64,000 bases of DNA from Bradyrhizobium macuxiense. Its GTDB lineage: Bacteria; Pseudomonadota; Alphaproteobacteria; Rhizobiales; Xanthobacteraceae. The position numbers and the translations under genes are program-made. Below, one piece after another: positions 18,580-26,821 of this stretch. A model generated the notes under the pieces. That model did not search any database. It was not told the origin of the DNA and saw nothing but the letters and a program-made list of their open reading frames with translations. The stretch covers positions 109,429-173,428 of the forward strand of contig NZ_LNCU01000041.1 of the NCBI RefSeq assembly GCF_001542415.1, given 5' to 3'. Numbering within the stretch: the first letter of the stretch is position 1; each line of letters begins with the position of its first letter.

Positions 18580-19551
18580 ATGATTTCACGCCGCACTGCG
18601 CTGGGCCTGATCGGATCGGGGATTTCGACATTTGCGATCGGCCGCGCAACTGCCGCCGATTATCCGGCGCGGCCGGTGCGGTGGATCGTCGGCTATCCGC
18701 CGGGCGGCGCCACCGACATCATCGCACGCCTGATCGGACAGCGGCTGTCGGAGAAGTTCGGGCAGCAATTCGTGATCGAGAATAAGCCGGGTGCGGGCAA
18801 CAATATTGGCACGGAGGCCGCCGTCAATGCCGAGCCGGACGGCTATACCGTGCTGCTGGTCAATCCGGCGAACTACATCAACGCCTCGCTCTATGCGAAC
18901 CTGAAGTTCAATTTCGTGCGCGACGTCGCGCCGATCGCCTCCTTCAATCGTGTGCCGAACGTGATGACGGTCAACAAGGATGTGCCCGCCAAGAACGTTG
19001 CGGAGTTCATCGAATACGTGAAGGCCAATCCCGGCAAGGTCAACATGGCGTCCTCCGGCAACGGCACCTCGGTGCATCTCTCCGGCGAGATGTTCATGTC
19101 GATGACCGGCTGCAAAATGCAGCACGTGCCCTACCGTGGTGCTGCGCCCGCCATCACCGACATGCTCGGCGGCCAGGTGCAGGTGATCTTCGATAATATG
19201 CCGTCGATCATCCAGCACATCCGCTCGGGCGCGCTGCGCGCGCTCGGCGTGACGACGGCGGAGCGTTCCTCGCAACTGCCCGACGTGCAGGCGATCGCCG
19301 AGACCGTGAAGGGCTATGAGGCGAGTGCGCTGTTCGGCATGGGGGCGCCGAAGAACATGCCGAAGGAATACATCGCCAAGCTCAATGCCGAGATCAATGC
19401 CGTTCTGGCCGAACCCGAGATGAAGAAGCGCCTGGTCGAGCTCGGCGGCGATCCCCTGATCCAGACGCCGGAAGCTTTTGGCAACGACATCAAGGCCGAG
19501 ACCGACAAGTGGCAGAAGGTGGTTCAGTTCGCCGGCCTCAAGGTCGAATAG
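18580..19551 (+). CDS. Tripartite tricarboxylate transporter substrate-binding protein (Bug family)
   Basis: A 323-residue periplasmic solute receptor. An N-terminal signal (RRTALGLIGSGISTFAIGRATA) with paired arginines may use the Tat route. The domain begins YPARPVRWIVGYPPGGATDI, has the usual NKPGAGNNIGTEA loop, and ends with the LVELGGDP and FGNDIKAETDKW segments. Bug proteins bind carboxylates for TctAB permeases, yet no membrane subunits are nearby; orphan Bug genes are common in this group. Confidence 0.93.
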   Translation: MISRRTALGLIGSGISTFAIGRATAADYPARPVRWIVGYPPGGATDIIARLIGQRLSEKFGQQFVIENKPGAGNNIGTEAAVNAEPDGYTVLLVNPANYINASLYANLKFNFVRDVAPIASFNRVPNVMTVNKDVPAKNVAEFIEYVKANPGKVNMASSGNGTSVHLSGEMFMSMTGCKMQHVPYRGAAPAITDMLGGQVQVIFDNMPSIIQHIRSGALRALGVTTAERSSQLPDVQAIAETVKGYEASALFGMGAPKNMPKEYIAKLNAEINAVLAEPEMKKRLVELGGDPLIQTPEAFGNDIKAETDKWQKVVQFAGLKVE

Positions 19552-19743
19552 GCTCTTTCTCAACCGAGCGGCGGCGCGATTGACGTGTCGCGCCGTTGCC
19601 GCCGGGGTTTGTTGCCAGAGGCAGCCCCGGCCACAAGGCGCTCGGTGAACATTCCTGACATTCGTATCGGCGGCGTGCCGGCATTAACGCCATCGTGAAG
19701 CGCGGTGCTTGACGTGGCGCCGTTTGCGGCTATACTAAACCTT

Positions 19744-20199
19744 ATGGTTAAGTATCAGGACGAGACGCTGGACCGCACGTTCGCCGCGCTGTCCGATCCC
19801 ACCCGCCGGGCTCTGCTGGCGCGGCTCGGTGAACGTGACAGTCTGTCGGTGAGCGAACTGGCCCAGCCGTTTGCGATGTCGCTGCCGGCGATCATGAAGC
19901 ATCTCGACGTGCTCTCGGATGCCGGCCTGGTCGCACGCGAAAAGACCGGCCGCACGGTGGCGTGCCGGCTCACCGCCCGGCCGATGGAGCAGGCGATGAA
20001 TTGGCTCAATCGCTACGCGCAGTTCTGGTCCGACAACCTCGACCGTCTTGCCGCCTTCGTGGAGGATAACCCATGGCCGACAAATCCGCAGTCGCCGCCG
20101 ACGCCGGCCTCGCCGCGCGCCCAAGCCTCACCCTCGCGCGGCGGCTCCGCGCGCGGCCGGAAAAGGTCTACGCCGCGTGGACCGAGCCGGAAAACCTAG
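19744..20199 (+). CDS. ArsR-type winged-helix transcriptional regulator
   Basis: 151 residues with an HTH core (FAALSDPTRRALLARLG, then AMSLPAIMKHLDVLSDAGLV). No cysteine metal site is seen. It is of the kind that pairs with SRPBCC/AHSA1 proteins and usually represses its own operon. ATG 19744 is used because homology starts at DETLDRTFAALSDP. The last 43 or so residues are read from the start of the next gene in another frame and are a low-complexity Pro/Ser/Arg tail, so the functional part probably ends near residue 108. Confidence 0.9.
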   Translation: MVKYQDETLDRTFAALSDPTRRALLARLGERDSLSVSELAQPFAMSLPAIMKHLDVLSDAGLVAREKTGRTVACRLTARPMEQAMNWLNRYAQFWSDNLDRLAAFVEDNPWPTNPQSPPTPASPRAQASPSRGGSARGRKRSTPRGPSRKT

Positions 20200-20546
20200 C
20201 GCGGTGGTTCGGGCCGGGGCAGGTCAAGCCCGGCACCACACGCGCGGATCTCGATGTTCGGGTCGGCGGGCGCTACCGCATCAGCTTCACCGGGTCGAAC
20301 GGTGAGTATCACGAGGTCGGCGGTGTCTATCGCGAGGTGGTGCCGAACGAAAGGCTGGTGTTCAGCTGGGCGTGGCATTCGACGCCGGAACGCGAGTCCG
20401 TCGTGACGATCTCGATCAAACCCGACGCCGGCGGCACGCTGCTCACCTTCAATCACGCGCAGTTCGTCGATGAGGCCGCTCGCGACAATCACCAGCGCGG
20501 CTGGACCGAATTCCTCGGCAATCTGGAAAATTTCGTCGCTACCTGA
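20073..20546 (+). CDS. SRPBCC (AHSA1-like) domain protein
   Basis: 157 residues. The START/Bet v1-like fold is indicated by LARRLRARPEKVYAAWTEPE, LARWFGPG and the C-terminal QRGWTEFLGNLENFV. These proteins form hydrophobic-ligand cavities; the ligand here is unknown. The gene overlaps the 3' part of the ArsR gene by 127 bp and ends shortly before the DUF899 gene, forming a three-gene unit. Confidence 0.9.
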   Translation: MADKSAVAADAGLAARPSLTLARRLRARPEKVYAAWTEPENLARWFGPGQVKPGTTRADLDVRVGGRYRISFTGSNGEYHEVGGVYREVVPNERLVFSWAWHSTPERESVVTISIKPDAGGTLLTFNHAQFVDEAARDNHQRGWTEFLGNLENFVAT

Positions 20547-20568
20547 AAGCCAACACAAGGAGCATCCG

Positions 20569-21306
20569 ATGCAAGCGCACAAGATCGTCTCCCGCGAAGA
20601 ATGGACTGCGGCGCGCAAGGCCCTCATGGCCCGCGAGAAGGAGCTCACGCAGGCGCGCGAAGCGCTCAGCCGGGCGCGGCGCGAACTGCCCTGGGTCAAG
20701 GTCGACAAGGACTATGTGTTCGACGGGCCGAACGGCAAGCTCACGCTCGGCGATCTCTTCAGAGGCAGGCCGCAGCTCGTGGTGCAGCATGTGATGTTCG
20801 CGCCCGAATGGGACGCAGCCTGCAAGAGTTGCTCGTTCTGGGCCGATGGCTACGAGCGCATGGTGCCGCACCTGGCGGCGCGCGACACCACGATGGTCGC
20901 GATCTCGCGTGCGCCGCTGGCCAAGCTCGAGGCCTTCAAGGCGCGGATGGGCTGGACCTTCGACTGGGTTTCGTCGGGGAGTAATGACTTCAACTACGAT
21001 TACGGCGTGTCGTTTACCCGCGAGCAGATGGAAAAGGGCGAAGCGCGCTACAACTTCGGAACAACGCCGCCCTATGGCGACGAATTGCCGGGAATCAGTG
21101 TGTTCTATCGCGACGAGACCGGCAGTGTGTTCCACACCTATTCCACCTTCGCGCGCGGCCTCGACATGATGAATGCCGCCTATCACTATCTCGATCTGAC
21201 GCCGCTCGGGCGTCATGAGGAAGGGCTGCCCTATCCGATGGATTGGGTGCGGCTACGTGACCAGTACCAACCGTCACAGGTTCAGGCATCCTGCTGTCAT
21301 AGTTGA
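20569..21306 (+). CDS. DUF899 thioredoxin-like protein
   Basis: 245 residues. The N-terminus (HKIVSREEWTAARKALMAREK) and the Y-F-DGPNG block are diagnostic of DUF899, a thioredoxin-fold family. A CKSCSFWADGY motif near residue 87 supplies a possible redox pair. The C-terminus ends in CCHS. Family members often sit beside ArsR and SRPBCC genes as here, but their reaction is not established. RBS caaggagcatcc is well placed. Confidence 0.9.
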   Translation: MQAHKIVSREEWTAARKALMAREKELTQAREALSRARRELPWVKVDKDYVFDGPNGKLTLGDLFRGRPQLVVQHVMFAPEWDAACKSCSFWADGYERMVPHLAARDTTMVAISRAPLAKLEAFKARMGWTFDWVSSGSNDFNYDYGVSFTREQMEKGEARYNFGTTPPYGDELPGISVFYRDETGSVFHTYSTFARGLDMMNAAYHYLDLTPLGRHEEGLPYPMDWVRLRDQYQPSQVQASCCHS

Positions 21307-21329
21307 CGGTGTAGCAACGGGAATCGCCC

Positions 21330-21685
21330 ATGCCTTACGTCGATGGATTCATCGTCGCCGTGCCGAAGAAGAAGCTCAAGGCCTATGCGCAACTGTCGAA
21401 GAAGGCCGGCAAGGTCTGGCGCGAACATGGTGCGCTCGATTATCAGGAATGGGTCGCGGACGACGTCAAGCCGGGCAAGCTGACGTCGTTTCCGCAGAGC
21501 GTGAAGCTGAAGGCCGCGAAACCGTCGTGTTCGCCTGGATCACCTATAAGTCTCGCGCACAGCGCGACAGGATCAACGCCAAGGTGATGGCGGATCCTCG
21601 TCTGGCGATGATGGACGCGAAGACCGCGCCGTTCGATCCCAAGCGGATGATCTATGGCGGCTTTGCGAGCTTGGTGAAAGTGTGA
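21330..21685 (+). pseudogene. DUF1428 gene with a single-base frameshift
   Basis: The first frame gives PYVDGFIVAVPKKKLKAY to VREHGALDYQEWVADD-type sequence and then KLTSFPQSVKLKA. At about 21512-21518 homology moves to another frame that continues ETVVFAWITYKSRAQRDRIN to the expected end KRMIYGGFASLVKV. Adding one G (gccgcgaaa to gccggcgaaa) would restore a full DUF1428 protein of about 117 residues. This may be a real loss or a sequencing error. The gene follows DUF899 closely, a common pairing. Confidence 0.85.
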
Positions 21686-21754
21686 GGCGGTTCGCCTCAT
21701 TCTTGCAGTAACTGACCGTTAAACATGTTGATGGGTCCGCCGTTGTGATCCGGC

Positions 21755-21796
21755 TTGCCTTTGCTTGGTAATCCCGTATACTTTGCGGTACAAAGT
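21755..21796 (+). promoter_or_regulatory. Promoter with overlapping palindromic operator
   Basis: TTGCCT (21755-21760), a 16-base spacer and TATACT (21777-21782) resemble a sigma-70 promoter. The inverted repeat ACTTTG-N5-CAAAGT (21780-21796) overlaps the -10 and the start point. The ATG follows at 21809. This is a likely autoregulatory site for the winged-helix protein in the same operon. Confidence 0.6.
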
Positions 21797-21808
21797 TCGG
21801 GTGAACCG

Positions 21809-22426
21809 ATGCGCGACCTCGACAAGGCCTTGGCCGATATTCTCGCGATTCGCAGCCAGATTGCGGCGGGAACTGCATTCCGTGGCTATGGTCCTGCGAC
21901 TGTCGCCGCCACCAGCGGCATTGCGCTCATCACCGCACTCGCCCAACACCTCTGGCTCGACGATCCCACGGGCCATCCGATTGCGTTCCTCGCCGGCTGG
22001 GCCGTCGCGGCCCTGGTGTCCGCCGTGCTGATCTGGATCGAGATGCAGGCGCGCTCGCGGCGGCATCACTCCGGCCTTGCCGATGCGATGATCCAGCAGG
22101 CGATCGAGCAGTTCCTTCCCGCGGCCATCGCCGGCGTGCTGCTTGCGATCCTGCAATGGAAATTCGCGCCCGAGACGCTGTGGATGCTGCCCGGCCTGTG
22201 GCAGGTCCTGGTCAGTCTCGGCGTGTTTGCTTCAGTTCGCTCGCTGCCGCGCACGATTGCGCTTGGCGGCGCCTGGTATTTTCTGTCGGGCTTCACGGTG
22301 CTGTTGATCGCAAGCCAGAGCCACGCGCTGTCGCCCTGGACCATGGGGCTGCCCTTTGTGATCGGCCAGCTCGTGCTTGCCACGCTGCTTTATTTCGCCT
22401 CCGGAGAGATCGATGTCGAAGATTGA
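21809..22426 (+). CDS. Membrane protein of regulator-prenyltransferase operon
   Basis: 205 residues. The N-terminus RDLDKALADILAIRSQIAAG is amphipathic, followed by about five to six hydrophobic helices: an early GIALITALAQ segment, FLAGWAVAALVSAVLIWIE, FLPAAIAGVLLAILQW, YFLSGFTVLLIA and FVIGQLVLATLLYFA. No catalytic motif is recognised. It is first in an operon and overlaps the regulator gene by 14 bp. Start chosen at 21809 because the upstream frame crosses the promoter. Function unknown; co-regulation with a cis-prenyltransferase suggests a lipid-related role. Confidence 0.85.
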   Translation: MRDLDKALADILAIRSQIAAGTAFRGYGPATVAATSGIALITALAQHLWLDDPTGHPIAFLAGWAVAALVSAVLIWIEMQARSRRHHSGLADAMIQQAIEQFLPAAIAGVLLAILQWKFAPETLWMLPGLWQVLVSLGVFASVRSLPRTIALGGAWYFLSGFTVLLIASQSHALSPWTMGLPFVIGQLVLATLLYFASGEIDVED

Positions 22427-22793
22427 CGCGACCAGCGCGCCATTCGCCTATGACGGCCTTGACCGCGTTATTCACGAGAAAGCGCGGCTCGGCCTGCTGA
22501 CCTCGCTGATGGCGCACCCGAAAGGGCTCGCCTTCGCCGACCTCAAGCAGCTCTGCCGCCTGACCGACGGCAATCTCAGCCGGCATCTGCAGGTGCTGCA
22601 GGAGGCGGGCCTGGTCGACGTCATCAAGGGCTATGAGGGCAACCGCCCGCATACCACCTGCCGTCTCACCAAGACCGGTCGCCGCCGCTTCCTCGACTAT
22701 CTAGTCGTGCTCGAACAGCTGGTGCGCGATGCCGCGAAGGCCGCGGGTCCCGACGAAGGCGCGTCGCGCCGGCTCGGTATCCAGCCGGTCTGA
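22413..22793 (+). CDS. Winged-helix transcriptional regulator
   Basis: 126 residues. HTH features are LDRVIHEKARLGLLTSL, GLAFADLKQLCRLTDGNLSR and LQEAGLVDVIKGYEGNRPHT, of the MarR/ArsR-like winged-helix_27 kind that often regulates its own membrane-protein partner. It is translationally coupled to the preceding gene (14-bp overlap). The operator candidate is the ACTTTG/CAAAGT palindrome at 21780-21796. Confidence 0.88.
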   Translation: MSKIDATSAPFAYDGLDRVIHEKARLGLLTSLMAHPKGLAFADLKQLCRLTDGNLSRHLQVLQEAGLVDVIKGYEGNRPHTTCRLTKTGRRRFLDYLVVLEQLVRDAAKAAGPDEGASRRLGIQPV

Positions 22794-22823
22794 TCATCCC
22801 CATTTTTGCCTGGAGACTTTGTG

Positions 22824-23564
22824 ATGCAAAGCAACGTCGCGCTCAAGCCGGAAGCTGCCGCCCGGCTGCATGTCGGCATCATCATGGACGGCAACGGCCG
22901 CTGGGCGACTCGGCGCGGGCTATCGCGGTTGCGCGGGCACGAGGCGGGGGTGGAAGCCATCCGCCGCGTGGTCGAGGCTGCGCCGGACCAGGGCGTGGGA
23001 ACGCTGACGCTCTACGCTTTCTCGAGCGACAACTGGCGGCGTCCAAGGACAGAAGTCGCCGCGCTGATGGCGCTGCTGCGCCTTTATCTCGCGAACGAGG
23101 TCGCCGCGCTCGTGCGCAACGGCGTCCGCCTCACCGTGATCGGCAGGCGTGACCGGCTGCCCGACGGCATCGCCAGCGCCATCGCGCGTGCGGAGGCTGC
23201 GACCGCCGGCGGCACGACGCTGCATCTGCGCATCGCGATCGATTATTCGGCGCGCGACGCGATCCTGAACGCGGCCGTACGTGCCGGCGCTGTCGGCGAG
23301 CTCAGCCGCGAGACCTTCGCCGATCTCATCACCGGCGAGGCCGGCCTGCGCGACGTCGATCTGATCATCCGCACCTCGGGCGAGAAGCGGCTGTCGGACT
23401 TCCTGCTCTGGGAGGGCGCCTATGCCGAGTTGCACTTCACCGAACGGATGTGGCCCGAATTCGAGGCCGAGGATCTCGCCGATGCGCTCGCCTCTTTCCA
23501 TCGCCGTGAGCGCCGCTTCGGCGGGTTGACGGCGATCGCACCGGAGGTGGTGCCGAACCTCTAG
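22824..23564 (+). CDS. Isoprenyl (undecaprenyl-type) diphosphate synthase, probable second copy
   Basis: A 246-residue cis-prenyltransferase. The signature [15 protein letters not shown] contains the catalytic Asp and the conserved [19 protein letters not shown], then [35 protein letters not shown] complete the fold. It would condense isopentenyl diphosphate units in cis. The usual uppS lies between frr and cdsA; here it is third in an operon with a membrane protein and regulator, so it is probably a specialised paralogue with unknown chain length. A TTG at 22806 could extend it by six residues; ATG 22824 has the better RBS (ggag). Confidence 0.9.
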   Translation: MQSNVALKPEAAARLHVGIIMDGNGRWATRRGLSRLRGHEAGVEAIRRVVEAAPDQGVGTLTLYAFSSDNWRRPRTEVAALMALLRLYLANEVAALVRNGVRLTVIGRRDRLPDGIASAIARAEAATAGGTTLHLRIAIDYSARDAILNAAVRAGAVGELSRETFADLITGEAGLRDVDLIIRTSGEKRLSDFLLWEGAYAELHFTERMWPEFEAEDLADALASFHRRERRFGGLTAIAPEVVPNL

Positions 23565-23681
23565 CGCGAGGAGCGAGCGCGTTCTGCGACAGCTCCTTCA
23601 AAAGCCCGACCGGGGGGGAGCTCTCTCTGACAAAGATGCGGGGACGACCGGTCACGCCAACCACAGCGGGAGCGATCATCC

Positions 23682-24271
23682 ATGCGCGTTCCTCTTGTCA
23701 ACGTGCCGCATCCCTCGATCGGCAGCCGGATTCCTGATGACCATTTGCCGCCGCTCGGCCTGCTGTCGATCGGCGGGCCGTTGATCGACGACGGGCATGA
23801 CGTTCGTCTTGTCGACGCCGAATTCGGGCCGCAGCCGGTGCAGGCGATCGAAGAAGCCACGGCCTTCGCGCCGGACGCGGTGTTGTTCGGCCATTCCACG
23901 AGGAGCCCTATGTCGCCGCCATCGTGCGCAGTGAAGGCGAGGAGACGGCGCGACGGCTGATGCGTGCGCTCGAACATCACGGCGATCTGGGGGCCGTCGC
24001 TGGCATCGCGTTCCACGATAGGCACGGGCCACGTGCCACACAGCCCGCGCCCGTGATCCGCGACCTCGATGCCTATCGCGTGGGCTGGGAACTGATCGAT
24101 CACGCGCGCTACAGCTATTGGGGCGGCTTGCGCGCGGTCGTCGTGCAGTTCTCGCGCGGCTGTCCGCATCTCTGCAACTATTGCGGCCAGCGCGGCTTCT
24201 GGACGCGATGGCGGCATCGCGATCCCGTGCGCTTCGAAGGAGCTGGCGCCGGCGCCTCGCGCGCAGCGTAA
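23682..24271 (+). pseudogene. Decayed BchE-like B12-dependent radical SAM gene
   Basis: The first frame has a B12-binding-type N-terminus (GSRIPDDHLPPLGLLSIGGPL, LVDAEFGPQPVQ) up to LFGHST. Homology then jumps to another frame at about 23900, where VRSEGEETARRLM resumes; a block of roughly 40-50 residues is missing. The second part holds the radical SAM motif CPHLCNYCGQRGFWTRWRHRDP, then stops soon after. What remains is about 190 residues of a gene expected to be over 500. The motif block closely resembles anaerobic Mg-protoporphyrin ester cyclase BchE. It follows the prenyltransferase in the same direction. Confidence 0.8.
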
Positions 24272-24395
24272 GTTCATACCGTCGTGCTGAGTTCTGGATA
24301 ACGACCGCCAGCGGGTGGACCGTCGAGTCATCCGCACGATAATTTCCAGATCGGCTGCGCAGAACAAAAAGAACCGTGGCGGTCGAGGCGTTGGA

Positions 24396-24812
24396 GTGAG
24401 CATACAAGTTGCGATTCTAAAGGTTTTGGCGAGTCACGGCAGCGGTCGAGCTACGCTCAATTCCCTCAAGCACGATCTCGCAATTCTCTCAACGAGTGGT
24501 GCCGATTGGCAGATGCGGATCAAGCGTCTGGCGGCGCGGGTCCCTGATATCAATATCTTTGGCAGCGGTTACGTGTTGCGTGACGCCGAAGGGTGGCAGA
24601 TCACATCCGCCGGCCGCGAGTTCCTGCGCGGATTGGAAGCTGTGACACAGGACAATCTTGCGCCGGCGCCGCCGCCGGTGGCCGAGGCCATGACCCGTGC
24701 ACCGGGCGCGCTAATCGTCGTCGGTCATCGCTTCAGAAATCGCGGGCGCGTGCAACGTGATCCCGAACGCGCGGCAGCCGGCCGACGCCGGCCGATATTC
24801 GACAAGCATTGA
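24396..24812 (+). CDS. Hypothetical protein with winged-helix-like N-terminus
   Basis: 138 residues from a GTG at 24396. Residues 1-75 (VAILKVLASHGSGRATLNSL to GWQITSAGREFL) suggest a small helix-turn-helix or wing domain that ends with a typical W-ITSAGR strand. The remainder is proline- and arginine-rich and probably disordered. No family is named with confidence. The open frame extends upstream to 24315 without support. Confidence 0.55.
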   Translation: MSIQVAILKVLASHGSGRATLNSLKHDLAILSTSGADWQMRIKRLAARVPDINIFGSGYVLRDAEGWQITSAGREFLRGLEAVTQDNLAPAPPPVAEAMTRAPGALIVVGHRFRNRGRVQRDPERAAAGRRRPIFDKH

Positions 24813-24866
24813 ACCTCGACGCATGACGCGCGACCTACCTCCGAGGTATGGCTTTGGAGGTCGTGA

Positions 24867-25022
24867 ATGACTGCTTTGGCTCAGTCGATCGTCCGTGCGT
24901 TTTCTGCGAATTCGTTGCAAATCACCATTATCCGGAATCTGCTGTTATTCGCGCTGGCCGTGCTGTTCGTTGCGGTCCTCAGGGCAACCTATGGCCTCGA
25001 CCTCAGCCCGGGCTTCTTTTAG
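24867..25022 (+). CDS. 51-residue single-helix membrane protein
   Basis: The short ORF encodes an amphipathic N-terminus (TALAQSIVRAFSANSLQ), one transmembrane helix (NLLLFALAVLFVAVL) and a terminal YGLDLSPGFF. A perfect ribosome-binding site, ggagg, lies six bases before the ATG. I have the impression of similar short proteins in Bradyrhizobium, but this is from memory and cannot be checked here. Function unknown. Confidence 0.65.
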   Translation: MTALAQSIVRAFSANSLQITIIRNLLLFALAVLFVAVLRATYGLDLSPGFF

Positions 25023-25122
25023 GCCGACGACGCTTTTTTCAGCCGCAAGTCATATTAGCTTAACCGCATCGGGCTAGCTAAGCGCACGCTTCCCTTGCAT
25101 CTCGAACCTGGGCCGATCTCTC

Positions 25123-25272
25123 ATGGACAAGCCGATGCGCTGCCAGTGCGGCAGGACGCGAACGATTGTGCTCGACAAGCATTTCCGCACCGCGCTGGTA
25201 TGCCTCAAATGCGATGAGGTCGAGCTGGCCCGGCCGGTCGAGCGGGCGGAAGAAGTGTTAACCGCGCGATAG
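25123..25272 (+). CDS. 49-residue putative zinc-ribbon protein
   Basis: The ORF encodes MDKPMRCQCGRTRTIVLDKH, then VCLKCDEVELARPVERAEE. The CQCG and CLKC pairs, 20 residues apart, make a likely Cys4 zinc site. No strong RBS is seen. It may be a small nucleic-acid-binding or adaptor protein; no family is recognised. Confidence 0.5.
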   Translation: MDKPMRCQCGRTRTIVLDKHFRTALVCLKCDEVELARPVERAEEVLTAR

Positions 25273-25298
25273 CGCGGTTTTGGTTCTGAAATCCGCTG

Positions 25299-25376
25299 GA
25301 GCGTTTTCGAGCGAGGTGGACGTCGGTTCGCGTGAAGAAAACGCGTCAAAACAGGAATCCAGAGCTTCGGTTCTGA
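25299..25376. repeat. Dispersed repeat, family B, copy 2
   Basis: This matches the copy at 18358-18435: gagcgttttcgagcga at its start, gaagaaaacgcgtcaaaaca in the middle and a cggttctgat end. It lies just upstream of the threonine ammonia-lyase gene. Confidence 0.88.
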
Positions 25377-25439
25377 TTCTATCGGAACCTAAAATGCTCT
25401 AGGCTTCGCTTTCCGAAACGTTCGAAGCGAAGCCAACCG

Positions 25440-26669
25440 ATGCCGCGATATCCCGAGAGTGCCCAAACCGCCGTGACGCTCGCGGACGTACGCCGTGCCG
25501 CTTCCGTGATCCGCGACTCGGTCATGGTCACCGTGTGCAATGAAAGCCGCACGCTGGGCGAGATCTGCGGCTGCCGCCTGTTCCTCAAATTCGAGAACCT
25601 GCAGTTCACCGCGACCTTCAAGGAGCGCGGCGCGCTGAACCGTCTGCAGGCGCTGTCGCCCGAGGAGCGCAAGCGCGGCGTGATCGCAATGTCGGCCGGC
25701 AATCATGCCCAGGGCGTGGCATACCATGCCAAGCGGCTCGGCATTCCCGCCACCATCGTGATGCCGATCGGCACGCCGATGGTGAAGATCGAGAACACCA
25801 GGCGTCACGGCGCCGAGGTCATCATCACCGGGCAGACCCTGGAGGAGTGTTTCACATTCGTCAGGTCGCATGCCGCGGAGCACGGCTTGATTTTGGTTCA
25901 TCCCTATGACGATCCCCTGATCATTGCCGGCCAGGGCACGATCGGGCTTGAGATGCTCGAGGCGGTGCCGGAGCTCGACATCCTGGTGATACCGATCGGC
26001 GGCGGCGGGCTGATCTCGGGCATCGCGACCGCGGCGAAGGCGCTGAAGCCATCCATTCAGGTGATCGGCGTGCAGGCGCAGCTCTATCCGTCGATGTACA
26101 ACGCGGTCCGCGGCGAGCAGCTGCCGATGCGTGGCGATACGCTTGCCGAGGGCATCGCGGTCAAGGCACCGGGGCAGATCACCACGAAGATCGTTCGCGA
26201 GCTCGTCGACGATGTCGTGCTGGTCAGCGAGGACCAGATCGAGCGCGCGGTCGCAATGCTGATCTCTATCGAGAAGACGGTCGTCGAAGGCGCCGGTGCG
26301 GCCGGGCTTGCCGCCGTGCTCGCGGCGCCGGAACGCTTTGTCGGCCGCAATGTCGGCCTCGTGCTGACCGGCGGCAATATCGATACGCGCCTGATCGCCT
26401 CGGTCTTGACTCGCGAGCTCGCGCGCGAGGGCCGGTTGACGCAGCTTGCGCTCGATATCGTCGACCGGCCCGGGCAACTCGCAGCGGTGTCGATCCTGCT
26501 CGCGGAGGCCGGCGCAAATATCATCGAGGTCTCGCATCAGCGCACCTTCTCCGATCTGCCGGCGAAGGCAACGCTGCTGGAGCTCGTGATCGAGACTCGG
26601 GATCGCGCGCACCTGGAAGACGTGCTGGCGAGACTCGGCGCTGCCGGATTCGTTGTGCGGGAGACTTGA
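25440..26669 (+). CDS. ilvA: Threonine ammonia-lyase (PLP-dependent) with ACT domain
   Basis: 409 residues. The PLP-lysine motif is TATFKERGALNRL; the glycine-rich phosphate loop is VIPIGGGGLISGIATA. After residue 330 an ACT-like domain begins (LALDIVDRPGQLAAVSILLAEAGANI), as in catabolic/biosynthetic single-ACT threonine deaminases. The enzyme converts threonine to 2-oxobutanoate for isoleucine synthesis or catabolism. Length fits the short form (about 400-415) rather than the two-ACT E. coli IlvA. Confidence 0.93.
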   Translation: MPRYPESAQTAVTLADVRRAASVIRDSVMVTVCNESRTLGEICGCRLFLKFENLQFTATFKERGALNRLQALSPEERKRGVIAMSAGNHAQGVAYHAKRLGIPATIVMPIGTPMVKIENTRRHGAEVIITGQTLEECFTFVRSHAAEHGLILVHPYDDPLIIAGQGTIGLEMLEAVPELDILVIPIGGGGLISGIATAAKALKPSIQVIGVQAQLYPSMYNAVRGEQLPMRGDTLAEGIAVKAPGQITTKIVRELVDDVVLVSEDQIERAVAMLISIEKTVVEGAGAAGLAAVLAAPERFVGRNVGLVLTGGNIDTRLIASVLTRELAREGRLTQLALDIVDRPGQLAAVSILLAEAGANIIEVSHQRTFSDLPAKATLLELVIETRDRAHLEDVLARLGAAGFVVRET

Positions 26670-26705
26670 AGCCACGGGGCGTCCGCGCGCATTGCGCTGG
26701 CCCTT

Positions 26706-26811
26706 CCGTCATGCTGAGGAGCGCGGAACGCGCGTCTCGAAGCATGCGCGGCCCGGCTGGTGGCCGTCGATCCTTCGAGACGCCTGCTGCGCAAGCTCCT
26801 CAGGATGACGG
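26706..26811. repeat. 106-bp inverted-repeat element, family C
   Basis: It begins ccgtcatgctgaggagc and ends gctcctcaggatgacgg, imperfect inverted copies. Inner arms are gcgtctcgaag and cttcgagacgc. It lies between convergent ilvA and the DUF1697 gene and resembles common dispersed repeats of bradyrhizobia. Confidence 0.85.
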
Positions 26812-26821
26812 GTTCATGGCC

